DNA of 64,000 bases from Paratinospora sagittata (taxonomy: Eukaryota; Streptophyta; Magnoliopsida; Ranunculales; Menispermaceae). The translations under genes and the position numbers were made by a program. The notes beneath the pieces are model-generated. The model was not told the DNA's origin, did not search any database, and saw only the letters and a list, made by a program, of their open reading frames with translations. Below are positions 11,386 to 22,841 of the stretch, in pieces. The first letter of the stretch is position 1, and the number at the start of each line of letters is the position of its first letter. The stretch is from the NCBI GenBank assembly GCA_035771175.1, contig CM069607.1, positions 16,066,001 through 16,130,000 on the forward strand. Reading direction: 5' to 3'.

Positions 11386-12292
11386 TTTCTTCAAGTTAAT
11401 CAAGAAGAAGAATGTTGAATGGACTCTGAAATGCGAGAGAGCATTCCACGAGCTAAAGACATACCTTGGCCAAGCTCCCTTACTATCCAAGCCCTTATCG
11501 AGAGATGAACTCCTCATCCACATAGCAATTTCGAGCTCAGTAGTCAATTCTGCCCTTGTGAGAGTTGAAATTAGAGTCCAAAGAGCGGTCTACTACACCC
11601 GCAAGTCATTGCTCGACTCCGAGACCAGATATCCAGAAATAAAAAAGCTGGTACTGGCACTGGTCACTTCAACTCGGAAGTTGAGGTCATACTTCCAAAC
11701 CCACACAATAGTAATCTTAACATGACATCCTTTACGACAGGTGTTCTTGAAGCCCGGGACATCCGGGCGATTGACCAAATGGGTCATCAAGCTCAACGAG
11801 TTCGATATTGAATACTGACCTCAGACAGCTTTTAAAAGCCAGGTATCGCAACCTGCTCTTCCCTCTAACCAGGAAAATGGGCAGGCTACACCAGAGGTTT
11901 GGAAGCTGTTCGTCGATGGGTCATCGTGCAAGTAAGGATGCGAAGTGGAGATCGTTCTGATTTCCCCAAGGAACGAGAAGTACCTATCTACCCTTCGCTT
12001 TGGTTTTCAGGTTTCCAACAATGAGGCAGAATACGAAGCACTCCTAACAGGACTGTGACTCGCCCATAGCTGGAAGGCATACCTACATGAAGTTCTGACC
12101 TTGCTCAGAAAGTTCCAGAGCTACGAAGTGACACAAATTCCAAGAGCGGAGAATGTTTTAGTTGATGCCTTATCCAAGCTAGCTCACTCTTCCGAGACCG
12201 AGCTCACGATCAACGTGCTAGTTGAATTCCTACGTACTCGAACCATTCGAAAAGTAATTTAGGTTGTTACACTCGACTAGGCACAATCGTGG
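11386..12292 (+). pseudogene. Tat RNase H and second (archaeal-like) RNase H
   Basis: The first part (11386-11820) carries the connection and RT-type RNase H: a lysine-rich LIKKKNVEW start, RAFHELKTYL, and YYTRKSLLDSETRYPEIKKL. After a spacer, LFVDGSSCK (from about 11908) and SNNEAEYEALLTGL (about 12015) match the active-site Asp and Glu segments of the additional archaeal-like RNase H that Tat elements carry. Several stops interrupt both. RNase H removes template RNA during reverse transcription. Two RNase H-like domains in one element support the Tat assignment. Confidence 0.7.
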
Positions 12293-13444
12293 ATGGACCC
12301 GATCGAAAAGTTTGTACATATTGGCAAACTTCCAGATGACAAGATAATGGTAAGAAGGATACGCAGACAATTTGCTCGGTACTTCTTGATAAACGACCAG
12401 CTTTACAGGTGCAACTTCACATTGCCTTACCTAAAGTGCCTTCGTGAAAAACTGGTCCTCCGCCAAGGATTCTACTGGCTCACCATACACAAGGATTTGC
12501 TGCGAACAACTAGGAAGTGTGACAGTTGCCAAAGACATTGATCTACCATCCGAGCTCCCGCTGAGAAGCTATCACTAATTTAGAGCCCGTGGCCTTTTGC
12601 TCATTGGGGGGTACATCTGATAGGACCCCTGCCGACCTGTCGAGGACAAGTCAAGTTCGCAATCGTCGCTGTGGACTACTTCACCAAGTAGGCAGAGGCT
12701 AAACCTTTGGCAACCGTTACTGAACAGAAGACCACGCGTTTCATCTAACAATCGATTGTTTGTCATTTTGGAGTATCATATCCCATCATCTCAGATAATG
12801 GCAAGCAATTCAACAATGCTAAGGTCACCTCATTCTGTGAAGAACTGGGCATTCGACATTTCTTCTCCACACCAGCTCACCCTCAAGCCAATGGCCAGGT
12901 CGAGGCCGTGAACAAAATTATCAAGCACACCCTGAAGGCTAGACTGGAAGAGAAGAAATGAGCACGGGTCGATAACTTACCACAAATACTTTGGTCATAC
13001 CGCACGACAAGAGAAACACCCTTTTCCCTACCATTTGAAATGGAAGTTGTCATTCCTGTTGAGGTTGGTATACCAACCTTAAGGACAACAAGTTTCGACG
13101 AAAAGATGAATGCAAAAGTTTAATGTACTGAGCTAGATTTGTTGGAAGAGAAGCGAGAGCAAGCCCAGATCAGGTTGACAACTTACCAGCAGAGAGTTTC
13201 TAGGCACTACAACTCCACAGTCAAGCATAGGAGCTTCAAAATTAGAGACATGGTACTAAGAAAGGTCATGATCAACACCAAAGAGCCCGGTTCAGGAGCC
13301 CTCGACCCGAATTGGGAAAGACCTTACAAAATCACAACTGTGATCCGAGCAGGTGTGTACACGCTTGAAGTCTTGGGAGGAAGAAAAATATCAAAACCTG
13401 GAATGCGGAACACTTCAAAAGATACTACCAGTAAAGAACAATAA
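12293..13444 (+). pseudogene. Tat integrase (broken)
   Basis: The zinc-binding N-terminus ends in CDSCQRH (about 12518-12540). The catalytic core shows the first Asp in VAVDYFTK, the second in IISDNGKQF (about 12790), and the Glu in GQVEAVNKIIKHTL (about 12895). The C-terminal part 13139-13444 is open, with VSRHYNSTVK and VLRKVM, as in gypsy integrase tails. At least five stops lie before it. Integrase inserts the DNA copy into the genome. The catalytic triad is recognisable but no continuous protein can be made. Confidence 0.8.
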
Positions 13445-13539
13445 CTAAGAGATTTTTTACGTGTTGTTATCTACCCTATCTACATCCATAAAATGGCTTT
13501 ATGCGCCTCTTTTTTACAATTTTGGAGTTGAAATCTACA

Positions 13540-13800
13540 AATACCATAGTGCCTTGGGGCGTTTTATCATATCAAAAGTTGCCAAGAAGAAGGGTCTCGA
13601 CCCTAAAGAGCCTTGGGGGTACCTTGCCACCGCTCGGTACCTACGAGAAAACGACCTCGGCTAAAAGTACCTTGGGGTATGAGCATATAACTCGGTAACA
13701 CCGAGACGTGGGCTTCTGTCCTTGAGTGCCCTGGGGCAGCAAAAACACCAGCCACCGAGAAGAGGACCACGGTCCAAAGTGCCTTGGGGGGTTGGGCATT
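13540..13800 (+). repeat. Short tandem repeat between integrase and antisense ORF
   Basis: The motif AGTGCCTTGGGGC recurs five times in variant form, near 13547, 13610, 13665, 13725 and 13777, so the unit is about 55-60 bp with poor conservation outside the core. Tandem repeats in the 3' untranslated region are known in Tat-lineage elements and can seed satellites. Confidence 0.6.
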
Positions 13801-14347
13801 CCCCTACCAAGAACTTAAAATGAATGCAATGATTTACTAGCCCACCGACTTAATAAGTTCTATACTTACATGTTCGTATCAACCTAGGGAAACTAGTGTG
13901 CATCGACCTACCCCAGTCTGAGTAGTTCATACTTGGAAGAAGGAACTTCATCATGCAGATTGGACATGAACCCATTTCTACCGAGCCCAAATAGTCCAGA
14001 GTAGTTCATACTTCTAAGGTTTGTGTGAAACTCGAAACACAAATTAATCGGTCCGAGCACATTAACTACCGACTTTCTAGACTTGGAAGAATTTTGAAAA
14101 CACTTAAGCAACTACAGGAAAGAGCTCGGAACAAGATTAGCCGAAATAAAAATTTCATTGAAGTTTTGAGTTCAAGGTACACTAAGCAGAATAATAAAAT
14201 GAAACAAACAAAAAAGAAAATACAGAAGCCAAAGAGACGATGGTCGAGATCCCAAGCCGACTGCTCGTGGTACAACAGCTCCAGGTCGACCACATCGTTA
14301 ACCTGCTCAGAAGGGCCAGCCTTGTGATCGTTTTCTGTTACGGGCTG
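13801..14347. other. Downstream region of the Tat antisense ORF
   Basis: GAGTAGTTCATACTT occurs twice (about 13919 and 13999) in otherwise unremarkable sequence. On the minus strand the antisense ORF frame stays open past its TAG (14348) to 14066, suggesting that the ancestral protein may have ended further downstream. Confidence 0.4.
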
Positions 14348-16003
14348 CTAGACTATCTTTTCCTTCTCCTCCTCTGCGCCGCCCTGCCTCAACGACTTGG
14401 CCAGCCAGGCGTCAAACTCCTTGAAGTAAGCTGAGCCCCCAAAGTAAGTCTCCAGGTCAGCTCGGTAGAAAGTCACGCCTTCCTGGTATTTCCTCTTATG
14501 GATCAGCTTGAGCTCTTCTGAGGCCTTGAACTCATCGACAGCCTGAGCTCGCTCCCTCTCTACTTCTTCTTTCATGGAGTCCAACTGAGCACGGTAGAGG
14601 TCTGCATTGGCAAGTGCGTCCTTCAGCTCGACCTCCTTCTTGGTGAGCTCTAAGTCTTTGTGGAAAAGTTGAGTCTCCAACTCGAAAGTCCCCACCTTGG
14701 CCTCAGCTACCAAAGCCTTGTATCCATATATTTCGGATTGCGCTCAGCAAAGCCAGGATAGTATGAGTTGCAGCCTGCCAAACAAAGTAAGAACAAAGAC
14801 AATAAGATACCGACCAGGCCAACAAAGTAAGAACAAAGACAATAAAATACCTCAGTGCTCTTGATGAAGGTGTTGCTCAGGCCTTCCACGATCTCCTTGC
14901 CTTCGTAGTTAATGAAACGCGCCTCCAGAATCTCGACCTTCCAACTAGAGAAAGAAAACGCGACCGATCTCCTCGAAGACCTCTCGCAAGAGTGCATACG
15001 ACCATTCTTGTCATGCCGAGCCCTGGAAGGTCCCAAGCTTTGAGCCTTGGCCTTTTTCTTCCTCATCAGCTCCACCACCTCGAGAGAATAGTCACTTTGC
15101 CCGGCAAGCCAAGCCGGTGGAGTAGAAACAGGTGGCATAGCAAGGGTCGGAGTTCCCACCTGCTCAGCCATGATATTCTTCAGAAGGTTAGGGTCAAAGG
15201 AGTGCTTGCTAGCAGATTTCTTCTTAGGTGCCATCTTCTTGGACTTCTCCTTTTTCTTCCCTTTCTCTCATTTTTTCCTTGAAAAAACTGCAAAATTATA
15301 CAAGTTAAAACAACTCCAAAGGATATATAGCTCGAAACGCAAAAATAAAATAAATACTTACTCCTTGGAAAAAGTTTCTCTGTGTTAGTAAGGTTTACAG
15401 TGAACAGACGATTGCTGACCAAAATCGTCTTAGAACTCCGCTCGTAAAAAGAAAGCCTGTACACCTCGATCACCCTGGAATAATCGTGCTGCTCGAATCT
15501 TTCGGGCCTTTTCCACGACATTGCAAAGGAAAACGACAAGAAAAAGTTAGTACCGATCAAAAGGAGACAGAGCAGAACACAAAAATACAAGGAAAAGGAA
15601 AAAGGACAAGGAAAGAAGATTAGTACCTGAAGACCCGAATGTGGTCTACGATACCAGCCTCTTACGCCCAGTCATCGAAACTAATAAACTAGTTGTGTTT
15701 CTAAGTTTTGTTTAAGGTGGGGTTCGCAATAATAAATAACCCCACTCCCATCCCTTGGTACTGACTAGCATAATACCAGCTAGTGGGCTTAGGGTTGGAC
15801 TTCAAGCAGTAGGTCAGCCTAAACTCCTCGAACCCATACTCGGTCCACCCTCTTTCCCTCCAAAGCACCATGGCACTCAAGAAGGCTCTCCATAGGTTAG
15901 GGTTGAGCTGAGCTAGTGCGACACCGAGCCGAGCAAGCAGGCGACCGATGGGATGCTGGATGGGAAGTCTAAGGCCGTACATGAAGAAATGGGTATCTTT
16001 TGA
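14348..16003 (-). pseudogene. Tat antisense extra ORF, multi-exon, broken
   Basis: Minus-strand coding pieces appear in order. 16003-15701 contains FMYGLRLPIQHPIGRLLARL and LWRAFLSAMVLW, like the plant 'putative gypsy-type transposase' domain (PF04195-like). Next comes 15531-15365 with SWKRPERFEQHDYSRVIEV. Then 15290-14875 is rich in basic residues (APKKKSASKH). Last is 14713-14348, a coiled coil rich in Glu/Lys/Leu. Splice-like joints are visible: a GTAAGT donor at about 15362 with a TTTTGCAG acceptor near 15287, and a GTATTT donor at about 14870 with a TTTGGCAG acceptor near 14778. The expected acceptor before SWKRP reads GCAA instead of GCAG. Extra antisense ORFs between integrase and the 3' LTR are known in Tat elements; their function is unknown. 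Confidence 0.6.
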
Positions 16004-18044
16004 ATTAATACAAGATATTTTCCTAGTGATTGTGGCCTTTACATCAAATGTTAATCAAATATCGATCTAACTCACTTCCTTGGAGATGATTAAGCTTAGT
16101 CTAAAAATATTGATTCTTAGCAATCATGGGAAAACTTTAAAGGTCACTTCTCCAACCCAACCAAGGAAACCTTATTTTTGTTCCCTATGCTTATTATTGA
16201 TCTTTGATCATATCATAGAAAAGGGGATAGTAAGGAAATCTAAATTGATCCTTCATTTGAGCTTAATTAGAAATTTATGGATCAAACAAAGAAAAACAAA
16301 ATGATCTTCTTAGAGACCTTGATTTAGAAACAAATACTTTAGTCTCTAGAAATCATTGTTTAAGAGTAAGACTTATGATTCTACAATTTTATCTATTTAG
16401 AAGTCTTAATGTACTTACAAAGATAACCAATTCACATAAGCCTTCCCACCATTCAAAAATCTTAAAAGGCTTTGCTCTCAAATGAATGAATACCATATGT
16501 TTAAATTTATATCTACTTGTATTCATACCTTTCGTAGTAAATTGAATCTAAATGACTAAAATGATCCTCACTTTTTCACTCATAATTGGATTTTAGTCAT
16601 ACTTAGAAAATTGAACATGATAGCGTTCATGAGCAAGCATTGATGAATAACTTGTTTCTACTCTTATGATTTCTTCTTGCCTATTTGATCATAAATGTTA
16701 TATTGTCTTCTATGCTTTAGATGAATGCTCATCTAATTAGAAAGAAACATGTTCAAAATGCAATTTGTTAATTCATGACTTGCACTTGCTATTTCTATTT
16801 CATTGTCATGATTATACTTGTATGTGATGTTATCTTGCATGCTCTAGTATTAAAAGTTTTATTCTAAGAATATTTTGAGCTTGCATATATGGTCTCATGT
16901 TTCATCATAAGTTTTGTTTTATGATTGATGTGCCTCTCTTATGATCTTAAACAATCATAGAAACTTATGTGATCATGAGTCTCTTCCTTTTAGGGTGAAT
17001 GAACAAAATCAATATTTTAATCTATAGTTATTCACTCCTACTTGAAGGAAATATGGAATGACTATCATAACTTGAAATTTCTATCTTTTGAAGTCTTAGT
17101 CATTTCCATTGACCATAGTTGAATTTGTCTCATGCCTTAATCTTGAATCTCCGATGACAACGTCACACTAAGTGACCTCGTTGACCATGAACTCAAACTT
17201 ATACCAAACTAATGGGCCTAGTCTACGAGAGTAAATGAAAAGGACTTGAGTGACTATATTGTTCATTATCCATATCTAAGTTATTCAAATCTTGTTGCCA
17301 TGTATTGCGCAATTCATGATTTTTGGAAAAGATGGCTTAAATGATTGATAAGTGTGTTAGGCTTAATCTTTTATATCATTCATGCTTATCAATGTCAAAT
17401 GCTTGCAATATGAGTGTCAAGCTTATATATCCATCTATCATATTGCTCTTTATGTGATGCCATAGGCTTGTGCTATATATATCTTTGAATTTAAAATTTC
17501 TGTGTATGTGTGAATGTGATGCTTATACACTTCACATGCCTTAAATTCTACTTAGTCTCATATTCATCGAATTCATGAGTTAAAATTGTATTGATCACTT
17601 CTATAACATATACACTTCTCTTCATCAAAACATAGACTATGCTAAGCTCTTGAGCGTTAATCTCTTTATTTTGCCTTGTGCTTAATATTTCATCTTAACT
17701 CTTATGTGTGTCTTTTATTGTATAGCATCCCTTATGCATTCTCATGTGCTCAATCGAGACTTGTTGTCATGAATCCTTTTGAGGATGGATGCATAGATTA
17801 AGGGGGAGTCTCCGTCTCTTTTTGAAAGGGAGAGCTTCGATGTTTTGATGCTATGCTTTAGGATTTACCTCATGGGAATCTCGATGGTTTTTCCCACCTT
17901 TTTTGATAATGTCAAAGGGGGAGAGTAATGATAGAAATAGGAGAAAATGAATGATAGTTTGGTCACATATGTTTTATCTATTTTCATACTATCTTAATTT
18001 TTTTGCTTGGTATGCTTATTGAATTTTTTATTGTTTGTCATCAT
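16004..18044 (+). other. Non-coding 3' region of Sirevirus S2
   Basis: AT-rich with no open frame longer than about 75 codons and no domain that I recognise. It may contain decayed downstream-ORF sequence, but nothing readable remains. The last 250 bp carry the GGGGGAG purine motifs. Confidence 0.5.
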
Positions 18045-18058
18045 AAAAAAGGAGGAGA
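18045..18058 (+). other. Polypurine tract of S2
   Basis: AAAAAAGGAGGAGA followed by T and the LTR start TGTTGGCC. It would prime plus-strand DNA synthesis. Confidence 0.75.
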
Positions 18059-18140
18059 TTGTTGGCCTAAGTGGTTTATCACTTAACACTCTCCTAAGTG
18101 TTTTGATACTAACAAACAATATGTCATTTGGTGCTAATGT

Positions 18141-19225
18141 TTGAACTGAGTATATTTCAGCACCTTAAGTAAAACGAAGAAGGATTACAGTGGACTCAAA
18201 GCTCAATTTAAAATCAAAGACTCTTCCAAGGATGAACAACACAAACGAAAGTTTGAAGATTTCAAGAAGAGTAAAATTGAGATTAAGAGAGAGATATGTA
18301 AGTCTAGAATTAGGATGTACTTTATTTATTCCTTATTGTTCAATCATTTCAAATCATACATGCATAAGTCTTTTACAAAATTATTATATTTCAAATTATC
18401 ATGATTTTAATCTATTTGAAAATGATCTAAATGTTTTCAATCATGTTTTTGTCATATCTTTTTCAAAGAGAAAATATATTTTTCAATCGTCTTTAAAGGT
18501 TGAACTAAGTATATTTCAGCACCTTAAGTAAAGCGAAGAAGGATTGCAGTGGACTCAAAGCTCAATTCAAAATCAAAGACTCTTCCAAGGATGAACAACA
18601 CAAACAAAAGTCTAAAGATTTAAAGAAGAGTAAAATTGAGATTAAGAGAGATATATGTAAGTCTAGAATTAGGATGTACTTTATTTATTCCTTATTGCTC
18701 AATCATTTCAAATCATACATGCACAAGTCTTTTACAAAATTATTATATTTCAAATCATCATGATTTAATCTATTTGAAAATGATCTAAATGTTTTCAATC
18801 ATGTTTTTGTCATATCTTTTTCAAAGAGAAAATATATTTTTCAATCGTCTTTAAAGGTTGAATTGAGTATATTTCAACACCTTAACTTAAGTAAAGTGAA
18901 GAAGGATTGCAGTGGACTCAAAGCTCAATTCAAAATCAAAGACTCTTCCAAGGATGAACAACACGAACAAAAGTCTGAAGATTTCCAGAAGAGTAAAATT
19001 GAGATTAAGAGAGAGAGATATGTAAGTCTAGAATTAGGACGTACTTTATTTATTCTTTATTGCTCAATCATTTCAAATCATACATGCATAAGTCTTTTGC
19101 ATAATTATTATATTTCAAATGATCATGATTTTAATCTATTTGAAAATGATCCAAATGTTTTTAACCATGTTTTTGTCATATCTTTTTCAAAGAGAAAATA
19201 ATTTTGATCGATTCGTCTTTGAAGG
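18141..19225 (+). repeat. Three tandem copies of a block of about 358 bp in S2 LTR
   Basis: Units start at 18141, 18500 and 18858, each with TTGAACT(G/A)AGTATATTTC or a close variant. They share long near-identical stretches such as GACTCTTCCAAGGATGAACA and CATGATTTTAATCTATTTGA. The third has a modified end (about 19200). The similar open frames in each unit follow from the repetition and do not indicate a gene. Confidence 0.85.
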
Positions 19226-20547
19226 TTTTTTCGATATGATGTTGATCACATTTGATGAGTCTTTCAATGTTTAATTTGATCCGAAGTTATCAAGTTTTCA
19301 ATAGTTTAATCAACTTTCGAAAAGTTGAAAAATGTCAAAAATCAGTTTCAGTGTTCCATCAGGGCGCTGATAGCTCGTCAGGACGCTCATGCAATGGTCA
19401 GGCACTTAGTAACGAGCCAGCATGTTACGATGCTGATGGCACATGAGTTGGTTTATGCTTGTTCATGTCAGGAAGCTACTTATCTAGGAGCGCCCTCATA
19501 AAACCAACTTGATGAAGTATCATGACGCTGATCGTGCGTTAGCTTGCTCATGCGTTTCTGGGTTTTTTATGTTTTAAAAAGTATCAGGACACTAATCGTG
19601 CGTTAGCGCGCTCATGCGTTTCTGGGTTTTTATGCTTTAAAAAGTATCGGGACACTGATCGTGCGTTAAGCGCGCTCATGCGTTTCTTAATTATTTAGTG
19701 TTCTAAACATGTGAGGACGCCACTTGTAATATTAGTGCCCTCCCTACATGTTTCTGGGTTTATGCTTTCCAAGAGAAGCGCGTTCCTTGTGGTTTGCAGA
19801 ATTCCAACGGTTTGCTTTTTGAATCTTTGAACACTACAATGGTCATATTTTTTAGTGTAATGGCTAGTAACTACTTTCCATCTATTTATACATCTACTGT
19901 AGTTGTTTTACAAGAGAGAGAGAGAGAGAGAACACACACAAAGTATTAAACACATTATCTAGATTTCTAGTGTTTTCCAGTTTTGAAAGAGTTTTTAAAA
20001 ATGAGAAAATGAGTTTCAATCTTTTCAAAGTTATTCTCTCATTCTCAAAGATTCTGGATTTGAGGTTTGATTTAGTCAAAGGATTTCAAAGTGCCTTTCA
20101 CAACCGTTTTTCAAAGATCATCATACGAGCTTTCTAAAGATCGCATTTGAGCAATATCGAATCTTTGAAAGGTAAAAGGTTGTAAGTGATATCTCTGTCT
20201 CCATTACGAGCTTAATGTTTCATATCTTGTGATTGATGTATATGTGCTATATTGTAAGTGTTCTACTTGTTTAGAACCGTCTTAATCATTGTAATCATTG
20301 TAATCCTGTAAGTAAGGTTTGGTGTGTTTCATGATTGAAACAACCAAGTCAAGTGAACTTGGTTCACTTGAAGATTCCAACGTTGGAATCATAGAAAGGT
20401 TTACCCTCTACCTTGAAGTAGGGTCAAGTGGTTGTTCCTTAGCCTGCGAAAAGGATCTCAGTTCTTTCTTATCTCGCAAAAGGAACATGAGCTCGCAAGA
20501 TGATAGGTTTGCCTTGAACCTGTAAAAAAAATATTTGTAACGGTTTG

Positions 20548-20567
20548 GTCCTCACCCATAAGAGGAT
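20548..20567 (+). promoter_or_regulatory. Leader hairpin in S2 LTR
   Basis: GTCCTC / GAGGAT stem (one G-T wobble) around a CACCCATAA-type loop, downstream of the TATA box. Two weaker hairpins of the same kind, with loops containing CCTGCGAAAA and ATCTCGCAAAA, lie at about 20437-20490. Confidence 0.55.
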
Positions 20568-20776
20568 TCATTAGTGAAGTTTGAAAATCTTAATCGAGAG
20601 ATTAAGTAGTGGATGTAGACGCGGTCGAACCACTATAAATGCCAGTGTGTTTTACTTTATGCTCATTAGATTTATTTGTGTATTGAATCCAATTAAGTCA
20701 AAGAATCTCATAAGAAATTAGAAAAGATAAAAAATGACCATTACACCCAATTCACCCCCCTCTTGGGTGTTTAACA

Positions 20777-21599
20777 TAGTTTTCCTATGAGGAGATTGAT
20801 GTCGCCAAACATGAAAAAAATAGAGAATTCCTCTGAGTTCTTCAAATAGTAGTCCCTTTATCCTTCCTTTTAATGTGGTCTCTTATATATATACTAGTAG
20901 ATGTGATATGGGTCTTCAAAAATAAAATAAAATACAAAGAATAAAATATTGTGAGCATGATAAGTTGTCACCCTCTCCATCTTCTAATAACACATGGTTC
21001 ATCAAGTTCAATGCAACTTCCGTACCTACTCTTCAACACACGAGTAAGACCACCATTTTTCAGTGGAAGAAAGAGGGTGTTCACATGAGGATCGAGACCT
21101 CCCATCTAGACCTCTCTCTTGTTTGAAGCTGCTTGAAATAATGGAAACCGTAGATGGGCGTTAGAAAACTGAAAGTTAAAATCGAAAAATCAAACTGACA
21201 AAGACAAATATTGAGGAAGATCGCTAGGTTTGGCGAGTTACATGCACGTAATATTTCTAATCTTACAGTCTTCTCTCTCGATGGTGAATGAAGCAGCGTT
21301 GATAATTTTGGTGTCTCTCTCCTAAAACACCCTGAAATTGTATTTTTGAACCAAGAAACTACCAAAACCAAATTTAAAGAAATGATTTATGATTAGATAA
21401 AATAAAAAAAATGGGAAAAATGAGTTAATATCAATGATCCAACCTTTTCTTTCCTTGGAAAGAATGATCAATGTAATAAAAGTTGCAGAGACACTTGCAA
21501 AGAACCTCAATCAAATAAGTTAGCAAGGACATAGAGCTTTAGTAAATCAAATAAGTTGCATTCTCATCAAACAAAAATTTCTTTATAATGAAGACTGTG
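20777..21599. other. No recognisable gene; possible decayed gypsy LTR
   Basis: Lies just beyond the 3' end of the antisense gypsy pol, where its 3' LTR would be expected. I could not find a matching copy on the other side of pol, nor a clear TG...CA pair, so this is not proven. Confidence 0.3.
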
Positions 21600-21642
21600 A
21601 GTCCCCCAGCAAGCAAGACACCCGCTACCAGCTCTAAAAATC

Positions 21643-22830
21643 CTACGTCATCTCAGCCAAAATAAATTTCATCTTGGGCAAGTCCACAACTAACTTCCAT
21701 GACTCCCTTGAAAATTGGACAGATGGAACAAAAGTATTGCGATATGGAAATATGTCCTCCACATTGAAAATTGGACTAATATTCATATCAAATGGTAGAT
21801 CAAGTAAATATGCATTAGGTTCAAATTTCTGAAGGATACAAAAAGGGCTAGAGGCACGAGCATGCAATTTCTTAAAAGAATTTCAAGGGTAACATTCAAG
21901 ACGAATGTGAACCATAACATACTCATTTTCATTAAATTCAAGGTTCCTACAATGAGTATTAGTGGCAACTTTATAATTCTCATTATAAAGTGCAATTTTT
22001 CGTCGAATATCAGCATGAAGATCATGAATATGTTGAGCAAAAGATTCAGTAGAAGCAGCTGGTAAAAAATTAGAGGGTAGTGGGGACAGATATCTATAGT
22101 TTGACAGGGACAATGACCTAGAATAACCTCAAAAGGGGATTTACCAGTAAAACGATTAACCAAACTATTGTAAGCAAACTCCTTAGTTGGTAGCACCAAA
22201 TCCCAGTTACCTGGTTTCTCACCTACTAGACATTGAAGTAAGTTTCCCAAGCTTCTATTAATGACATATGTCTGACCATCAGTTTGGAGATGAAAAGCCG
22301 AGGAGTATTTTAGATGGGTGCCAAAGAGTTTCCAAAGGGTTTTCCAAAAATAGCTCACAAACTTAACATCCCTATCAGACACAATTGAAGTTGGTAACCC
22401 ATGAATTCGGATGACCTCCCTAAGGAACAACTTGGCCATATGTGAAGCATCAATGGTTTTGCTACAGGAGATAAAGTGTGCCATTTTAGAAAAATAATCC
22501 ACAAAAACTAAGATAGAATCATGCCCTCAAGCAGTTTTAGGCAACTCAAGGACAAAATCCATACTAAGGTCAAGCCAAGGGGAGTATGGAATAGGTAGAG
22601 GTGTATACAAGCCCGTATGTTATTTTCTAGCCTTAGACACCTGACAAGGATGAAATTGTGACACAATATGAGCAAAATCCTTTTTTATGGTAGGCCAATA
22701 AAATCATTTTTCAACTAGGGCTATAGTCTTATCACCACCAAAATGACCAGCAAGGTCACCAACATGCAACTCCCAAATTAGGAACTCCCGAAAGGACGTA
22801 TGAGGAATACATAACTGAGAATCCCTAAAG
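21643..22830 (-). pseudogene. Gypsy integrase with altered catalytic Glu
   Basis: The zinc-binding part is recognisable as HFGGDKTIALVEK with an HPCQVSKA piece. The catalytic core keeps Asp in [11 protein letters not shown] and Asp in SIVSDRDVKF, but the Glu position reads Tyr in LQTDGQTYVINRSLGN (codon at 22266-22268). The rest runs NWDLVLPTKEFAYNSLVNRF to about 22050, then continues in other frames (for example LLDLPFDMNISPIFNVEDIF) to 21643. Two stops and at least two frameshifts are present. No chromodomain follows. Confidence 0.75.
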
Positions 22831-22841
22831 AGATGTCCTTC

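Larger units (their letters stand above)
5661..16003 (+). mobile_element. Tat-lineage Ty3/gypsy element, 3' truncated
   Basis: LTR, primer site, gag, aspartic protease, RT, RNase H, a second RNase H-like domain, integrase, tandem repeats and an antisense extra ORF occur in the order typical of plant Tat-lineage gypsy elements. The primer region with GCCGTCTGTGGGGA after the LTR also fits. No 3' LTR is present: the antisense ORF runs to about 16003, where Sirevirus S2 sequence starts. All coding parts contain stops or frameshifts. An Athila-like solo LTR (9644-10952) and a duplicated RT segment interrupt pol. Confidence 0.85.
16004..20776 (+). mobile_element. Sirevirus S2, right end (3' region plus LTR)
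   Basis: Consists of a 2-kb non-coding 3' region (16004-18059) with the purine tracts AAGGGGGAGTCT (about 17800) and AAAGGGGGAGAG (about 17914), then a polypurine tract and a 2.7-kb LTR. Repeated GGGGGAG motifs ahead of the 3' LTR are a mark of Sireviruses. No pol is left, so the element is cut on its left side where the Tat antisense ORF begins. The five bases after the LTR are TAGTT, but the left partner is lost. Confidence 0.7.
18060..20776 (+). repeat. 3' LTR of Sirevirus S2
   Basis: Starts TGTTGGCC after the polypurine tract and ends GTTTAACA. In order it holds three tandem copies of a block of about 358 bp (18141-19225), GGACGCT-type palindromes (19345-19760), a TATA box in CTATTTATACAT (about 19882), leader hairpins (about 20430-20570), CGAACCACTATAAAT, and the CACCCCCCTCTTGGGTG end. 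The same order is seen in the other Sirevirus LTRs here, except that the triplication is unique to this copy. Confidence 0.8.

Noticed and set aside
16080..16304. 74-codon frame in the S2 3' region
   Set aside because: Short, without domain, in AT-rich non-coding DNA where such frames arise by chance.
18190..19201. Similar open frames of about 112 codons in the S2 LTR
   Set aside because: They repeat because the DNA block is triplicated, lie in an LTR, and show no domain or codon pattern of a gene.
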